64,000 nucleotides of DNA from Daucus carota subsp. sativus (lineage: Eukaryota; Streptophyta; Magnoliopsida; Apiales; Apiaceae), in contig NC_030381.2 of assembly GCF_001625215.2 (NCBI RefSeq), forward strand, positions 15,649,131 to 15,713,130, written 5' to 3'. Under the pieces are notes generated by a model. It did not search any database, had not been told where the DNA came from, and saw nothing but the letters and a program-made list of their open reading frames with translations. This document shows, in pieces, positions 34,602 to 46,609 of the stretch. Every line of letters starts with the position of its first letter. Position 1 is the stretch's first letter. The translations under genes and the position numbers were made by a program.

Positions 34602-36055
34602 CTGCATTAATTGACAAACAAATCAATTCTTTGTTGTTTACGAAGCAACAAAGATCAGAAAAAAACTTATTTTGATGTGAAGTTTGAGTTATTACACGTC
34701 TCGTGCAGAGATGTGATTGTAGACTTTGGTGTTGCAGATGGAATGTCCATATCTACTGCTATTGACCGTAGCATTTCAGCGTTGTCTAAAACGCCAGTAA
34801 ATGGACTATTAACATGGCGAGTCGCTGCAATTTATTCAGGTACTATATCATGTCAGATTGTGTAATTTTCAGTAAACAACATTAATCAATTAGTATTAGC
34901 AATAGCAACAAATTCTAAAAGGCTGTCATCTTTATGATGTGTAGACTGTGTTATTACACGTCTCGCGCACAGAGGTGATTGTAGACTTTGGAGTTGCATT
35001 AGGAATGTCCATATCTACTGCAGATGAACCTAATTCATCGATTTTGTGTATCATGCCGGCAGATGGACTATTAAGCTGGTGTTTCTCTGCAATTGAATGG
35101 TGGTGAAAAGTATATAAGACCGTATACCTTTCTCTTTAAATAACAGTAAATCAATCCCAAATTGCATTACAAACAATGATTAAATTAATGACACTCATTT
35201 ACATATTTCACAACAAACAAAGTTTGACAACAAACTTAAAATACCTACCTGAAACGTGCATCAACAACTACACTAACACAAATACTATTTCTTGACAAAG
35301 CTCAAAACAATATTCAATAATACAACACATCACTATTTCCCAGCTACCATGACAACTGTGAAAAAAAATTGAATGCACAAAAACACTCACTTCTTCCCCT
35401 GACAGAAGAGATGTTTGCTTCTCCAAGTGTTTCCGTGAACTGAAAATCCGCATGGTTCTTCACAATCCGAGCCTTCTTTCGTCTTTTAAGTGCTTTGTAA
35501 CCTAAAACAAAGTAAAATAGAGACATGAACCACAGCCAAGAGGAGACACGCCATTTATCCATAAATCAAAAAACTAAAAACATACATACCCTGTACCATG
35601 TCTTCAGAGGTGAACAATCGCCAGGAATTGTCTTCATCATCCTAGACACGCACAAAAAATATTGAAAAATCACAATATGAACCTCAGCAAAGATATAATA
35701 TCATAGAAGCTTGATAAATTCATATAAAGTTAGTAAACAAACATTGGACATTATGCACGGTAGGTAGAAAATACGGTGGTCCGACAAAATTAGAATTGAA
35801 AGACTGTGGTGGTGAAATTAGAAAGCGTACTCACTTGTTGAGTCGGCGAGAAGCTTTGTGTGGAGAACCCAGCTTGTCCGAGAAGCTGATTTCTTTGTAT
35901 GTGTCTGTAAGAGGAATGAGCCTACACAGCAGGAGCTAACGTGGCAAGCCAGGATAAAACGGTGGCATTTTTGCAAATAAGTGGAAAGCTGGGGTCAGTT
36001 TATTAGGGGGTAGTTACTGTACAAAAGACGCAGCAGAAACTATAATATAGAGAGA
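34602..36055 (-). other. Upstream exons and 5' end of the Helitron
   Basis: Contains open exon-like segments of the Rep gene that I could not splice with confidence. Two related blocks lie at about 34690-34840 and 34940-35085. A lysine/arginine-rich segment (GYKALKRRKKARIVK) lies at about 35400-35500, and an acidic segment (SWRLFTSEDMVQ) near 35590-35640. The rest, to 36055, should hold the promoter. The 5' terminal sequence TCTCTCTATATTATAG lies at 36040-36055. Confidence 0.55.
34690..35085 (-). repeat. Duplicated exon-like block upstream of Rep core
   Basis: On the minus strand both blocks encode a similar peptide: AVDMDIPSATPKSTITSLHE in one and AVDMDIPNATPKSTITSVRE in the other. Flanking sequence and the GAGACGTGTAATAAC following both are shared. 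The conservation is strongest in the coding frame, suggesting duplicated exons of the Rep N-terminal region. Confidence 0.7.
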
Positions 36056-36333
36056 TGTTATAGAGGAAGCATTTGGTGATTATATATGAGTACATGTGAT
36101 TGAAAAGTTACTAGGAAGAATTATTAAAACTCTAGTATACCTCCCGAGATCGTGTACCAAGCTCACCTTCTTGGCTCTTGCTGTGAATTTGCTAACTGGA
36201 CCTTTGTCCTTTTCAAATCTTAAACAGATGTCTAATTAAACTAGGTCTATCAGATAATTTCCTGTCTGGTCAGCTCTCACCTCATTTCATTAGCAACTGT
36301 CCATTAACAGTTTGAATTGTTGTAACTGTAGTG
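36056..36333 (+). other. CACTA intron remnant right of the Helitron
   Basis: Continues the CACTA transposase intron after the Helitron. It ends in a pyrimidine-poor but usable acceptor (TTGTAACTGTAG) two bases before the transposase ATG at 36334. No other feature seen. Confidence 0.5.
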
Positions 36334-37514
36334 ATGGATGACAGTAATGATCTTTGGATAAACTTTCCAAAGTACAGTCAGGATTATATAAAAGGGATCA
36401 AAGAGTTTATAAAAAATGCATTTCCCAAAGTGGCTGTAGGTGAAGAAATGTTATGCCCTTGTAGAAACTGTAAGAACATCAAGTGGAAACATCGAGATAT
36501 TGTCTACGATCATCTCATATGCAGTGGTCCTCTTTCACTGTATGCAAACTGGATTGTAGAAGTTTCACAATATCGTGTCCCTGATTATGAATGTAATGAT
36601 GAGGCTATAGACTTAGAAAACAATATAGATTTTGGTGATAATCTAGAAAAAATGTTGCATCGTAGTAATGGACTAAACTCTGATACTAAGAAATTTTATA
36701 GCCATCTGGAAGAGGGAAAGCTTCCCTTATATCAAGTCTGTACAAATTTTTCTAGATTAACTTTCATTGTCCGACTTTATTCCTTGAAGTGTGTTCATGG
36801 AATTACGGAATCGGGGTTTGGGGATATACTAGAATTAATCAAAGAAGCTTTTCCAGCGGCAAATATTCCCCTGTCCTTCAACGCTGCTAAGAGTATAATT
36901 AGAGATTTGGGTCTCGATTATAAAAAGATACACGCGTGTCCCAATAGTTGTATGCTTTATTGGGGTGAAAATGAGAAGGATGAAGAATGTAAAACATGTG
37001 GTCTGTCTAGGTGGGTTGTAGTTTCGAAGACAAGCACGAACGACAATGAAGCTGAGAAGGTGCCTCGTAAAGTCGCGGCAAATGTGATGCGCTATTTTCC
37101 ACTAAGACCAAGGTTGCAGAGATTGTTTATGTGCAAAGACTATTCAAAACTTATGTCGTGGCATGCACTTGGACGTAAAAAGGATGGGAAACTTAGGCAT
37201 CCTGCTGATGCAGAGGCTTGGAAGAACATGGATGCACTTTATCCCCATTTTTCGTCAGAATATAGGAACATCAGACTAGGTGTAGCATCGGATGGATTCA
37301 ATCCTTTCCGTTCGATGAATATTAATCATAGTACATGGCCAATAGTTCTGGTAAATTACAATCTTCCTCCTTGGTTGTGTATGAAGATAGAAAACCTTAT
37401 ACTCTCAACGCTTATATCAGGTCCAGAATCCCCGAAGAATAGCATTGACGTGTACATGCAACCACTAATAGCATTGGTGTTGAAACATATGATGCTTCTA
37501 CTGATCAAACATTT
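36334..37514 (+). pseudogene. CACTA TNP2-type transposase, interrupted by the Sirevirus
   Basis: A frame starting MDDSNDLWINFPK. Residues about 1-80 match the transposon-associated domain, with CPCRNC, a conserved histidine pair and YANWIVEVS. The TNP2 transposase domain follows, with LYSLKCVHGITESGFGDIL, CPNSCMLYWGE..EEC..CG and the catalytic-type acidic motifs LGVASDGFNPF and NSIDVYMQPLI. TNP2 carries out the cut-and-paste reaction of En/Spm elements. The frame is open for 394 codons and is then cut by the retrotransposon at 37515, so the remainder of the enzyme should resume past the right edge of the window. Before that insertion the gene may have been intact, since no internal stop is present in this part. 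Confidence 0.85.
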
Positions 37515-38490
37515 TGTTAGGTCCTGAAACGATTGCCAAAGGGGGGTTGAATACAATCGTCACAAAAAATCGCGGCGGAATAATCTGATTTGAATTAAAC
37601 TTGTTAATCAGATTTTATTTTAATTAATATAACAATGTTTTAAGTCGTTATATAATTAATATGGTTCGTTTTAATATCCACTAAAGTTCGTAGAATAAAT
37701 TCGACAGGATGTATTCTAACTTAGTGATTAAAACAACCGAGTGATCAAAGCACAAAAAACTGTGGATATAACAATTGCAAGTTACAAACAACTTGAAAGC
37801 TTTTACAATGCTTGAACAACTTAGAAATGAAGAAGTGAAGCCATATTTATAGGCAAATCACTTACAGTTAGGTATGACATTGAAAGGAATGACTTTCTAG
37901 CTTAGGAATGACAATACAAAGCAAAGACATGCCAAAAGAAGAGAAGGAATGACATAATTAAAGAATGTCATACTGCCAGGTGCGGTATGACTTTCTTGCT
38001 TGGCCACTACTCTTCAATCGGTATGACTTAATCATACAAAGCCATGAGACACCAACTGGTATGACATATTAAGTCATAATACCTCAAACGGTATGACATT
38101 AGAGAATGTCATACGGCTACACACGGTATGACATTGCCATATGTCATACACAACCACACGGTATGACTTAAGAAAGTCAGGTGGAGAAAGCCATGGTACA
38201 GGACACGGTATGACTTTGTAAAACAAAGTCATACCGACTGCTAAAGTCAGTATGATTAACACGGTATGACATTGTTTAACAAAGTCATACCGAGTTATAA
38301 AATGTATAAAACATGTAATTTTCAATTGAATAAATATTCAATAATTACTCACTTAATTATATTAATTATATAAATTCATAAATTAAATTAATTCGAAGGT
38401 GAATCAATTTAATAAATAAATTATACAACTAATTTAATTATTTGATAAGTGAAATAATTAAAGAAATACTTATAAAATTATATTCCTTCA
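37515..38490 (-). repeat. Sirevirus 3' LTR
   Basis: Outer edge TGTTAGGTCCTG (CCTAACA at the 3' end on the minus strand), with a characteristic run of six G near 37550. The inner edge is set at about 38490, right at the end of the upstream ORF (AAGGAATATAATTTTA), and could be a few bases off. Without the 5' copy in the window the length (~976 bp) cannot be verified. Confidence 0.55.
37866..38295. repeat. Hairpin array GGTATGAC...GTCATACC, cluster 1
   Basis: CGGTATGAC and its reverse complement recur as inverted pairs, for example at 38089-38117, 38123-38151, 38204-38236 and 38260-38292. Worn copies extend left to about 37866. Spacers inside the hairpins are 10-15 bp. Confidence 0.8.
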
Positions 38491-39543
38491 GCAGCAGGGA
38501 CTCCCAACATGTTTAAACGTTGTAGATCTTTGTCTTGATTGAACGACCACTTATAGCAGTAGGGGAGTGATATGATGATTGGTTGGATGAATGGTGTGAT
38601 GACTGTGCTTCCTGAGATTGTTGAGGTGATTGATGTTGTTGTTGTGGTTGTTGAATCTGCAGGGGTTGAGGTTGTTGCGGCTGTTGTTGCTGTTGTTGCT
38701 GTGGAGGAGAAACTACTTGAAGTTGATAGGCTGCAGAGGAGCGTTGAACATTTGCAGCATATGAGGAGTGGTGACAAGAGGAACATCTGCAAATTTATTC
38801 TTGTTATCTAGTTGAGTCATCAACTTAGTGCAGGCACGAGGAACTGGTGCCACTGGAGAGTTGATGTAGTGTTCCTTCTCAGCATCAGTCATTTTATCAT
38901 TCAAAAACAACATGATAAATCGTGGATAAAAGCATGCAACCTTTGCATTCTGCTCGACTGATCTGCTCTTTAGTGGTCCCAACTTTGTAAGTATTTCTTG
39001 AAGTACGAGTTTACCAAAGTTGATCGGGCGATCATGAGCAATACAGAACCCAATCTTCTGAAGCAAGGAAGATATAACACTAAAGTTCTTGCGAGTGGTA
39101 GGAGCAAACACTTTGGCCAAAGTGTCGAAGAAAAGATCCCACTCGGGCTTCAGATTGCCTTTCAACATCCTCGGCAAATTAATTTCTCCCTGATACAAGA
39201 TTGTCTGAAAGAATTGGGAGAGTTCATCTTTAGTGGGTAATTCAGCAAAATTCTCCCTCGGAAACCCAAGTATTCTATTCACATCATCAGTGTTGATATG
39301 AATAGTACGTCCACCATGTACTTCTTCAGACATACGATAATTATCCAACAACGTAGTATTCAATGCTGACGAGTAGAAATCCTGTATAGGTTGAATCTGG
39401 AGTTCTGCAGGAGCTGTAATAGCATTGCTGACGAGCGACTGACTATTCAGAAAACGGACCCACGGTCTAAAACGAACCAAACTGGCCTCGGGGTCAAAGA
39501 AACCATTCAAATTCGTCTCCTCAATTACAAAACGACCGGCCAT
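38478..39543 (-). pseudogene. Sirevirus additional 3' ORF (envelope-like position)
   Basis: A frame starting MAGRFVIEETNLNGFFDP runs 276 codons to 38713. A change of frame gives a glutamine/proline-rich tail (about 38710-38560). A third frame then ends in DLQRLNMLGVPAAEGI at 38478, directly before the LTR. An extra ORF between pol and the 3' LTR is known for Sireviruses and has been called envelope-like, but I see no signal peptide or convincing membrane anchor here. The gene is probably broken by indels in the CAG-like repeat region. The role is unknown. Confidence 0.65.
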
Positions 39544-40860
39544 TTTTAGAATTAAAAATTAAATTAAGTGAGAATTTTTCAAATAAAATATTAATTTTCA
39601 AATTTCTCACAAATTTCAATTAATAATTAAAAAATCAATTAATTAATTAATAATTCGATTTAAATGAGGAAAATCGAATTAAATTTAATTAATTTAAAAT
39701 GGCAAATGCTAAGTCCCCAAACAATGTCTTAAGCTCCACACAATCAAAAATCCCCAAATTAGCTCTAAAAACCCTAAAATTCGAAGTCCAAGAACAAGGG
39801 TTTCGAAATCAATTGAATCAAAATCACCATAGATCAATACAAACGGAAAGTCAACGGCCACAGATTCACAGAACCAGTGACAACTCGTGCTAACTCGGTC
39901 GGAATCGTTCAAACTCAGTCGAAAGGGGGTTCGAAAACTCGGTGAAATCGGGCAGCAATTCGACTGTTTTCTTGATTAAACTAAGTAGCCAGCAAGTTTT
40001 TACACTTGAATAATCGTTACCAGCAAGTTTTATCGCAAAAACTTGAAAAAAATCGGAGCTTGGAACAATGTCTGTGCTTATATGCGAGTGTGTGTATTGA
40101 GGGAGATGATGAATATAGGTATGGGATTTCAAAGATATACCATATGGCTGTTAAGTGGTCGGTATGACTTATTTAGGAAAAGTCATACCGTGCGCCTGAG
40201 AATGACATTCTCGGAGCGCAGGTATGACTTTTCTTTGAAATGTCATACCGAAGTCTGAAAGAGGGTAGAACAAGGCCTCGGTATGACTTTTCTTAGAAAA
40301 GTCATGCCGCATATAAGAGGCGTATGAGACAATCCACAGCCGATATGACATTTTCTAAAAATGTCATACCGAGTTTAAAAACAGATATTTTTTTTAGAAA
40401 CAAAATACATATTATGATTTTTGATTAATAATAAAATAAAAATAAAAAATAAAAAAAACAATAAAACTTTTTGCACATTTAATCAAAAATCTAATACACA
40501 TAATATATAATATATTACACATATATTTTGTAAAATTCAACTTTAATTAAATATAAATACTTATGAATTTAACTTTAATTCATTAAAATGAATTAACTTA
40601 AAATCAAATATTTATGCTTAATTAATTTTGAAAAATACAAAATAAATACATATAATTATCTAAATGCATAGAGAATATTACAGGGGAGTATGCAGCACTT
40701 AGAAAATTATAGGAAAATAAACATGCATAATCACACATAAAATTATCAGATAATTTACAAATAATTATATAAAATCTAATAAAATAGATATAATTACACA
40801 GAGAATTCACATAAATATATAATAATATATAAAATACAGATAAAATATATACAAAGAGAA
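39544..40860 (-). other. Sirevirus spacer between pol and the extra ORF
   Basis: Non-coding, AT-rich, with a second cluster of GTCATACC hairpins (40159-40374). No conserved frame. Confidence 0.6.
40159..40374. repeat. Hairpin array GGTATGAC...GTCATACC, cluster 2
   Basis: Four near-perfect inverted repeats at 40160-40190, 40222-40250, 40279-40309 and 40341-40371, spaced almost exactly 60 bp. Each has GGTATGAC and GTCATACC (or GTCATGCC) arms extended by A/T-rich stem. The same motif forms cluster 1 in the LTR region. Confidence 0.88.
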
Positions 40861-41918
40861 TCACTGCATATTTAACATCCCTAGCTCACAAACCAACTTA
40901 GAGAAAGTGGATTCATCAAGTGGTTTAGTGAAGATGTCTGCAATCTGATCAGCCGTGGGTACGAAATGTAACACCATAGTACCATTCATGACATGTTCTC
41001 GAATAAAATGATACCTGATATCTATGTGCTTGGTTCTGGAGTGTTGCACTGGATTGTTTGAAATGGCTATGGCACTGGTGTTGTCACAAAATATTGGAAT
41101 TTTGTCGACAGAGATACCATAATCATTTATGATTTCGTATCCAGAGAATCTGAGCACAACAACTGCCAGCAGCTATGTACTCAGCTTCAGCAGTAGAAGT
41201 GGACACTGAGTGTTGCTTCTTGCTGTACCAGGAAACCAATCGACATCCTAGAAATTGACAGCTTCCGGACGTACTCTTTCTATCAATCCTGCAACCTGCA
41301 TAATCAGAATCTGTATAGCTGGATAAGTCAAAACTAGTATTCTTAGGGTACCAAATACCTAAACCAGGTGTACCCTTAAGATATCTAAATATTCTTTTGA
41401 CGGCTATAAGATGTGATTCTTTAGGATCAGCCTGAAACCTAGCACACAAACATGTTGCAAACATAATATCTGGTCTACTAGCAGTGAGATAGAGTAATGA
41501 GCCAATCATACCTCGATAGCTTGAGATATCAACTTTCTTACCAGATTTATCCTGGTCAAGCTTAGTGGCAGTGGCCATGGGTGTCTTTTCCGGTGAACAG
41601 TCTTCTAGATTGTACTTCCGTAGAAGATCTCTGACATACTTTGACTGGCAAATAAAGATTCCATCTTCCTTTTGGCTTACTTGAAGACCAAGAAAGTAGG
41701 ATAGCTCACCCATCATACTCATCTCATAATTACTCTGCATTAACTTAGCAAATCTCTTGCACAAGTTATCGTTAGTAGAACCAAATATAATATCATCAAC
41801 ATATATTTGAACAAATATCTTATCATTATCATGCAATTTCTAAAAGAGAGTTTTGTCTATGACACCTCTAGTGAAATTATTTTCAATTAAAAACTCAGAG
41901 AGGGTGTCATACCAAGTC
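40861..41918 (-). pseudogene. Sirevirus pol, reverse transcriptase C-part and RNase H
   Basis: The active-site motif YVDDIIFGS begins the long frame 41836-41123. The connection region and RNase H follow (YTDSDYAGC, STAEAEYIAA). A frameshift at about 41130-41150 moves into the frame 41157-40861 (CDNTSAI, HIDIRYHFIREHV, ELGMLNMQ and stop). Between 41837 and 41918 lies the AYGLKQ-side portion next to the LARD insertion point. It continues the reverse transcriptase broken at 52993. Confidence 0.85.
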
Positions 41919-41923
41919 CTTGG
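41919..41923. repeat. Target duplication CTTGG, left copy
   Basis: CTTGG directly precedes the LTR start TGTGACAG. The identical five bases follow the other end of the element at 52988-52992. Confidence 0.92.
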
Positions 41924-44900
41924 TGTGACAGTCCGAGAATCCGGGGGTCTGGATCCTGACGTCACCACACAAAAACCTTTTTAAAACACTTTGGAAACCT
42001 GTATATTTTTTTTTTTGATAATGGAAATTCAAATAATTTGAAAACAAAAAGATTTATTAAAAGATCTGAAAGAGAATATTAATCAAATGATTTCAAAACC
42101 TGAATTTCAAAACTTGAAAGCCATAATAAAAGATTCGAAAGAGAACATTTGTACCCCCTAAAACAACAGGATCGCATCCAGGTTACAGTATTGAAATTAG
42201 AATCTACCACTATTATTACACAACATCTCTTACCAAATCAGATCATCTTCGATAAGAAGAATCACTGTCAACTATTCCAGCTATGACTTGCACTTGAATC
42301 TCTGTAGCACAGCTCTAGCTTGCACCAACCTCATCAACTTTCCTGAACACTCCTCGCCTAGCCTTAGCTTTACTCGCAATCATAGACTAGCCATTCATCT
42401 TTAATCCTTTCTGAAATGGTTAAGAAAGGAATAGCAAGAGTGAGCAACAATGCTCAGCAAGTAATAATAAACAATAACAATAGTGAATCAATATGATAGA
42501 AGTTCAAAGGCTCAAGATACTTTAGTAAAAGATTCGACATAAATTCATAAGATTAAGGTATTGTATAGAATGATTCACAATACCTTGCAACAATGGAATA
42601 CTGGAGTAATTCAATCTTTCCAAGAGAATTATTGAATTGGACTATCACATTTTAATTAAAACAAAGGTTAGGATGCTGATCAGTCATACCTAACCCCGAG
42701 CAGGCCCCGCCATGCTCTGTCACTGGATCCAAGGCACTCATTGGCCTAACATGACCACTCATCTGGTCTGACCACTCATTTGGTCCACAAAATTTTATAA
42801 AAACAATAATCCAATTCTATAATTCAATTCAACAGGTCAGTGTAAATCAACAGAACATCCTCATAAATATCATCAACAACAGATTAATTTCAAATCAAAC
42901 TTGGATAATAATCTATCCATAAATCATGATCCATCATTTCATAAATCACAGTTCAGGAAATCCTCAACTATTCAGTATCCTCCATTATCGGCTAAGCAAC
43001 TGAATTTAGCCTGCTAAACCAGCATGACAATGGCGGGTTGAATAATCAAGAAGATCCCAATTCATTCAAAGCTCTAACTATCACTGAGCAACACATGCTT
43101 CAATGACAATCTGAACTTCGAATTGATTTATAAAGCTGGAATTCTTTAGAAACTTGAGGATTGAAAAGAATGGATCAGAATACTCGCACTTTTAAATATA
43201 GCACAGAAAGGTATGAATATTTGAAACATATACCAAAGGAATGGATCAGAATATTTTCAATATATCCAAGAGAAGGATTTAGGATACTTGCCTTAAATCT
43301 GACTCCAGTCTCACATCTCTATCTCATCTTTCCACTTTCACAATCTATCCATATCATAATTTCTAGACCATCTCTAGCCGTACTCTATTCGCCACATCGC
43401 TTCGCTTACTCGATTCATCCCTTATTCGCCTTGCAATACCATTTCGACTTCCTGACGTCTTCGAGCGTACACGTCTCGTCCAAATCCTTTACGAGAATAA
43501 GATAATACTATAGTCACTAAACAATATATCGCATATACATATCACGTATACCGATACCCACTTATATATCCCTTTAAACTTATCGGATACCATGTAACAC
43601 GTAAGCATGCTTTGACTTTAACATATAGTCAATCATATTCCACATAACATATCACCAATCAATTATCCTATAAATCCTTATCGAAAATCCGACATCGTCT
43701 CGTCTATGTATAAGACTATCCACCTGTTATCCTATCTCAATCATTAATCAACCAACAAAATCCAATAACTATAATCCATATATTCTTATCCAATATCAAT
43801 CATACGAATCATTTATCACTTCACAATATCAAAACTAACACGTACTTCACATAATCATCACTTGATAGCACTTAGATCACATATTATCACATTATGCATA
43901 CTTATCAACAATTATTCACCTTATAGACTCAGCCATATAGTCACATCATATTAAAATAGACGTTATAAACTTCTGTCTCTCTTTCGTTTCACTTGATTCC
44001 GACTTACGGATCAAAAGTTATGCTCAAAATAGTTTTCTCACTCTCCTATCGGCACATAACACATCCAACCAATAGCAGACAACACACAACACATAAGGTT
44101 TCCCATCCCAATTGATATTAAATCAAGTCTTGGGTTAAAAATGATTTTTCGGCAATTTTCTGGAATTTTTAAACATTTCTCGGAATTAAAATCGATAAAA
44201 GAATCACTTTCGGATAAATAATCAAGTCCCACATACTTGAAATTGAACTTGAAATCATTCATAAACAATTATCGAGCCTTGAAAATAATTTGGAAAAATA
44301 TTTTAAAGCTCGAAACTATTTTTCAGAATTTTTAAATCAAAACGGATTAATTAAATCCAATTAATTAATCAATTAAAATCAATTAATAATTAATTAAAAT
44401 AATTAATCAATTAATATTTAAATTAATTGACCAATTAAAATAATTAATTACTAATTAAAATTAATTAACAAACTAATTTAGATTTATTTTTGAATAAAGA
44501 AATAATTAAAAACTATATTTGAAATTCAAAATAATTAAATAAAACAATTTTAGAAAATTAAATCAAAAGGTTTATTTTGTAAGTTTTTAAAACTTTCTGG
44601 CAAGGGTGTAAAGTGTAACTTATAAAAGTGTCAGGGGTCAATTTGCCAGAAAAGAAACTAGAGTACAAAATCTTCACCACCTCCAAAAGTTTGGGGGCTA
44701 AACGGCATTTTCGCCGTCGCCGCCCCCAGACTCGCCGCCGGCGAGTCGCCGGTGTTGCCACCGCGCCCAGAACTCAGCAAACAACTCCAGATTTATTAAA
44801 TAGCATCCCAGGAACTCGTATATGGTCTCGGATTTCAAAACAAATCATTAATCAAGCCAGAAAATTAGATCAAAGCTAAGAACGCCGCCGGAGTTTAAAT

Positions 44901-46609
44901 ATCCGGCAAGCTCGCTACGGCTTCCTCCGCACAATCCAAACATACCAATCAACTCTACACATCCCAATGAACATATTCCAAGCCTCAAAACTCACCCAGA
45001 CTTAACCGAACTCAGAAATCGAATTTTCAATTAAAAGCTTCAAGAACACACGAAGAAAACTCAAGAACATACAATCCCGGAATCAAACTAACCTTTACAT
45101 ATGATTCCGAACTCCAAATTCAACATATAATATATCAAAACGACGAGAAAACCATGCTCTACATCATAGAATCATCAAAACGATCAAACAAGATCCATTA
45201 CGAAAATTCATCAATTAAAATCAAATAATTCGAATTTTATAAAAATAATGTAAAATCACCTGATACATCTGCACTGTTATGGTCGATTAATCTATATTCT
45301 ACGCGTCGAGAGCTTCGTTTTGACTATTCATACGCCTCCATCGGATTCCAATAACGCCTTCAAATCTTCGTTTGATTATGAAGAACACGAAGAACACCGC
45401 TCGGTTTCTCCCGGTATTCGTGCAGAGAAACTGGTGAAATGATTTTTCGGGTGAAATAAAGCTATAGAAAGGTCTATTTATATTTACGAATAATTGGTAC
45501 CCCTTTGGATCGTATATGACATGAAAATACGTATTTAATAGCTTTATATTAATAAAGCGGGGTCCAATCAGTACCGGTTTTCGAGATAATCATCAAAACG
45601 GGGCATTTTAAATCAAACATTGGTCTGCGGGTCCCATTTGCACGTATTTCGATAAAAAGTAATATAATAATCAAAATATCTGACTTTCACGTATATCGAG
45701 ACAAACAAGATAATTATCAACAATTAAAATACCCGAAAAACTCCGCCGGACCGACTCCGGGGAAAACCGTACTCCGGATCAAAAAAGTCAAAACACGAAA
45801 AATGTCCGGAATATTCAAATTAAGCTAAATGTGAGTTTTGTTGAAACTTTCGGGAAGAAAAATCGCTACACCGTTACGAGTGAACGGTTTTCGAATAATC
45901 AAATAATTAATAAATAAATATAAATATACGCAATTTAAATCCGTAAATCGATTATAAAATCATATAACATCACATAAATCGATATGAAAATACCCAAATA
46001 AACTATATTTCATTCTGAGCATATAGAAATTGAAATCTCTCAAATACGAACACATATGAGCAGTCAACCCAATAAACCAGATAATACAGAATTCACAAAA
46101 ATTCATATATTAATCATATAATATTAATAATTAATCATAACTAATTAACAAACAAATTCACCAATACCACTTAATCACATAACACATATATTCACATAAT
46201 ATTCATACAGAATTTTCAAAACAATATATGAAAATCAGTTTTGAAAATACAATTATTAATCAATAACACAATAACCCGGGGTTTAAATATAAAATTTTGA
46301 AAACTCATTAAATTGGAATAAATATTAAATCTTATTCCTTTCTTTGAAGAAAATCACTTTCATAATATTAAATAAATTTTAAAAAATCCGGGTCATTACA
46401 ATCTACCCTCCTTATAGGGATTCCGTCCTCGGAATCAAAGAAAGAAGGAGGACGCAAAATCTGTAAAATCCATATTAATCCACAAAACAAGTATAATCAC
46501 ATACAACTATTCACATAATCACATCAATATTCAACTAGAGACAACAATAATATCTAGACAAATAGATTTATAATAATAAAATCTGAATTTAATAATATGG
46601 GATATTACA
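41924..46609 (-). repeat. LARD 3' LTR
   Basis: Starts TGTGACAGTCCGAG and ends GGGATATTACA. It contains a GC-rich patch at 44694-44765 within otherwise AT-rich DNA and an A/T-rich block (44340-44560) of TTAATTAA-type repeats. Short open frames in it (43161-43505, 44038-44268, 44628-44879) recur exactly in the other LTR and have no domain. Confidence 0.93.

Larger units (their letters stand above)
14691..36055 (-). mobile_element. Helitron, 21.4 kb, with Rep/helicase, three RPA-like genes and a four-B3 gene
   Basis: Minus-oriented. The 5' end is TCTCTCTATATTATAG (reading left from 36055). The 3' end is a GC-rich short hairpin (GCCC...GGGC, 14702-14717) followed by TTAAATACTAG ending at 14691. 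TC start, CTRR end with a nearby hairpin, and insertion between host A and T are the Helitron hallmarks, and all are present with no target duplication. Contents in minus order are the Rep/PIF1 helicase (to 29178), a plus-strand B3 gene (25989-28596), a tandem array (22079-24860) and three RPA70-like genes (21674-15161). Plant Helitrons are known to encode Rep-helicase and RPA-like proteins. The B3 gene is unusual. The ends were set by eye, and the 3' hairpin is short (4 bp perfect). Confidence 0.85.
13253..37514 (+). mobile_element. CACTA (En/Spm-type) DNA transposon, left part
   Basis: The left terminal inverted repeat starts CACTACACCATAAATGTCC at 13253, typical of CACTA elements. Subterminal repeats of the type GTTACCTTAGA, GTCACCTTAGAG and GTTATCTTAGAG follow within 200 bp. 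A leader region (about 13800-14251) and an intron run on to a TNP2-type transposase frame at 36334. The Helitron occupies 14691-36055 and the Sirevirus breaks the element at 37515. The right part and second terminus must lie beyond 64000. The left 3-bp target duplication cannot be confirmed from one end. Confidence 0.8.

Noticed and set aside
43161..43505. 114-codon frame repeated at 49539-49883
   Set aside because: It is LTR sequence present in both LTRs of the LARD. The two copies differ in the protein they would encode and show no domain.
44558..44879. Arginine-rich frames on both strands of the GC patch (and at 50936-51257)
   Set aside because: Caused by CGCCGCC-type repeats. Frames on opposite strands overlap and nothing resembles a known protein.
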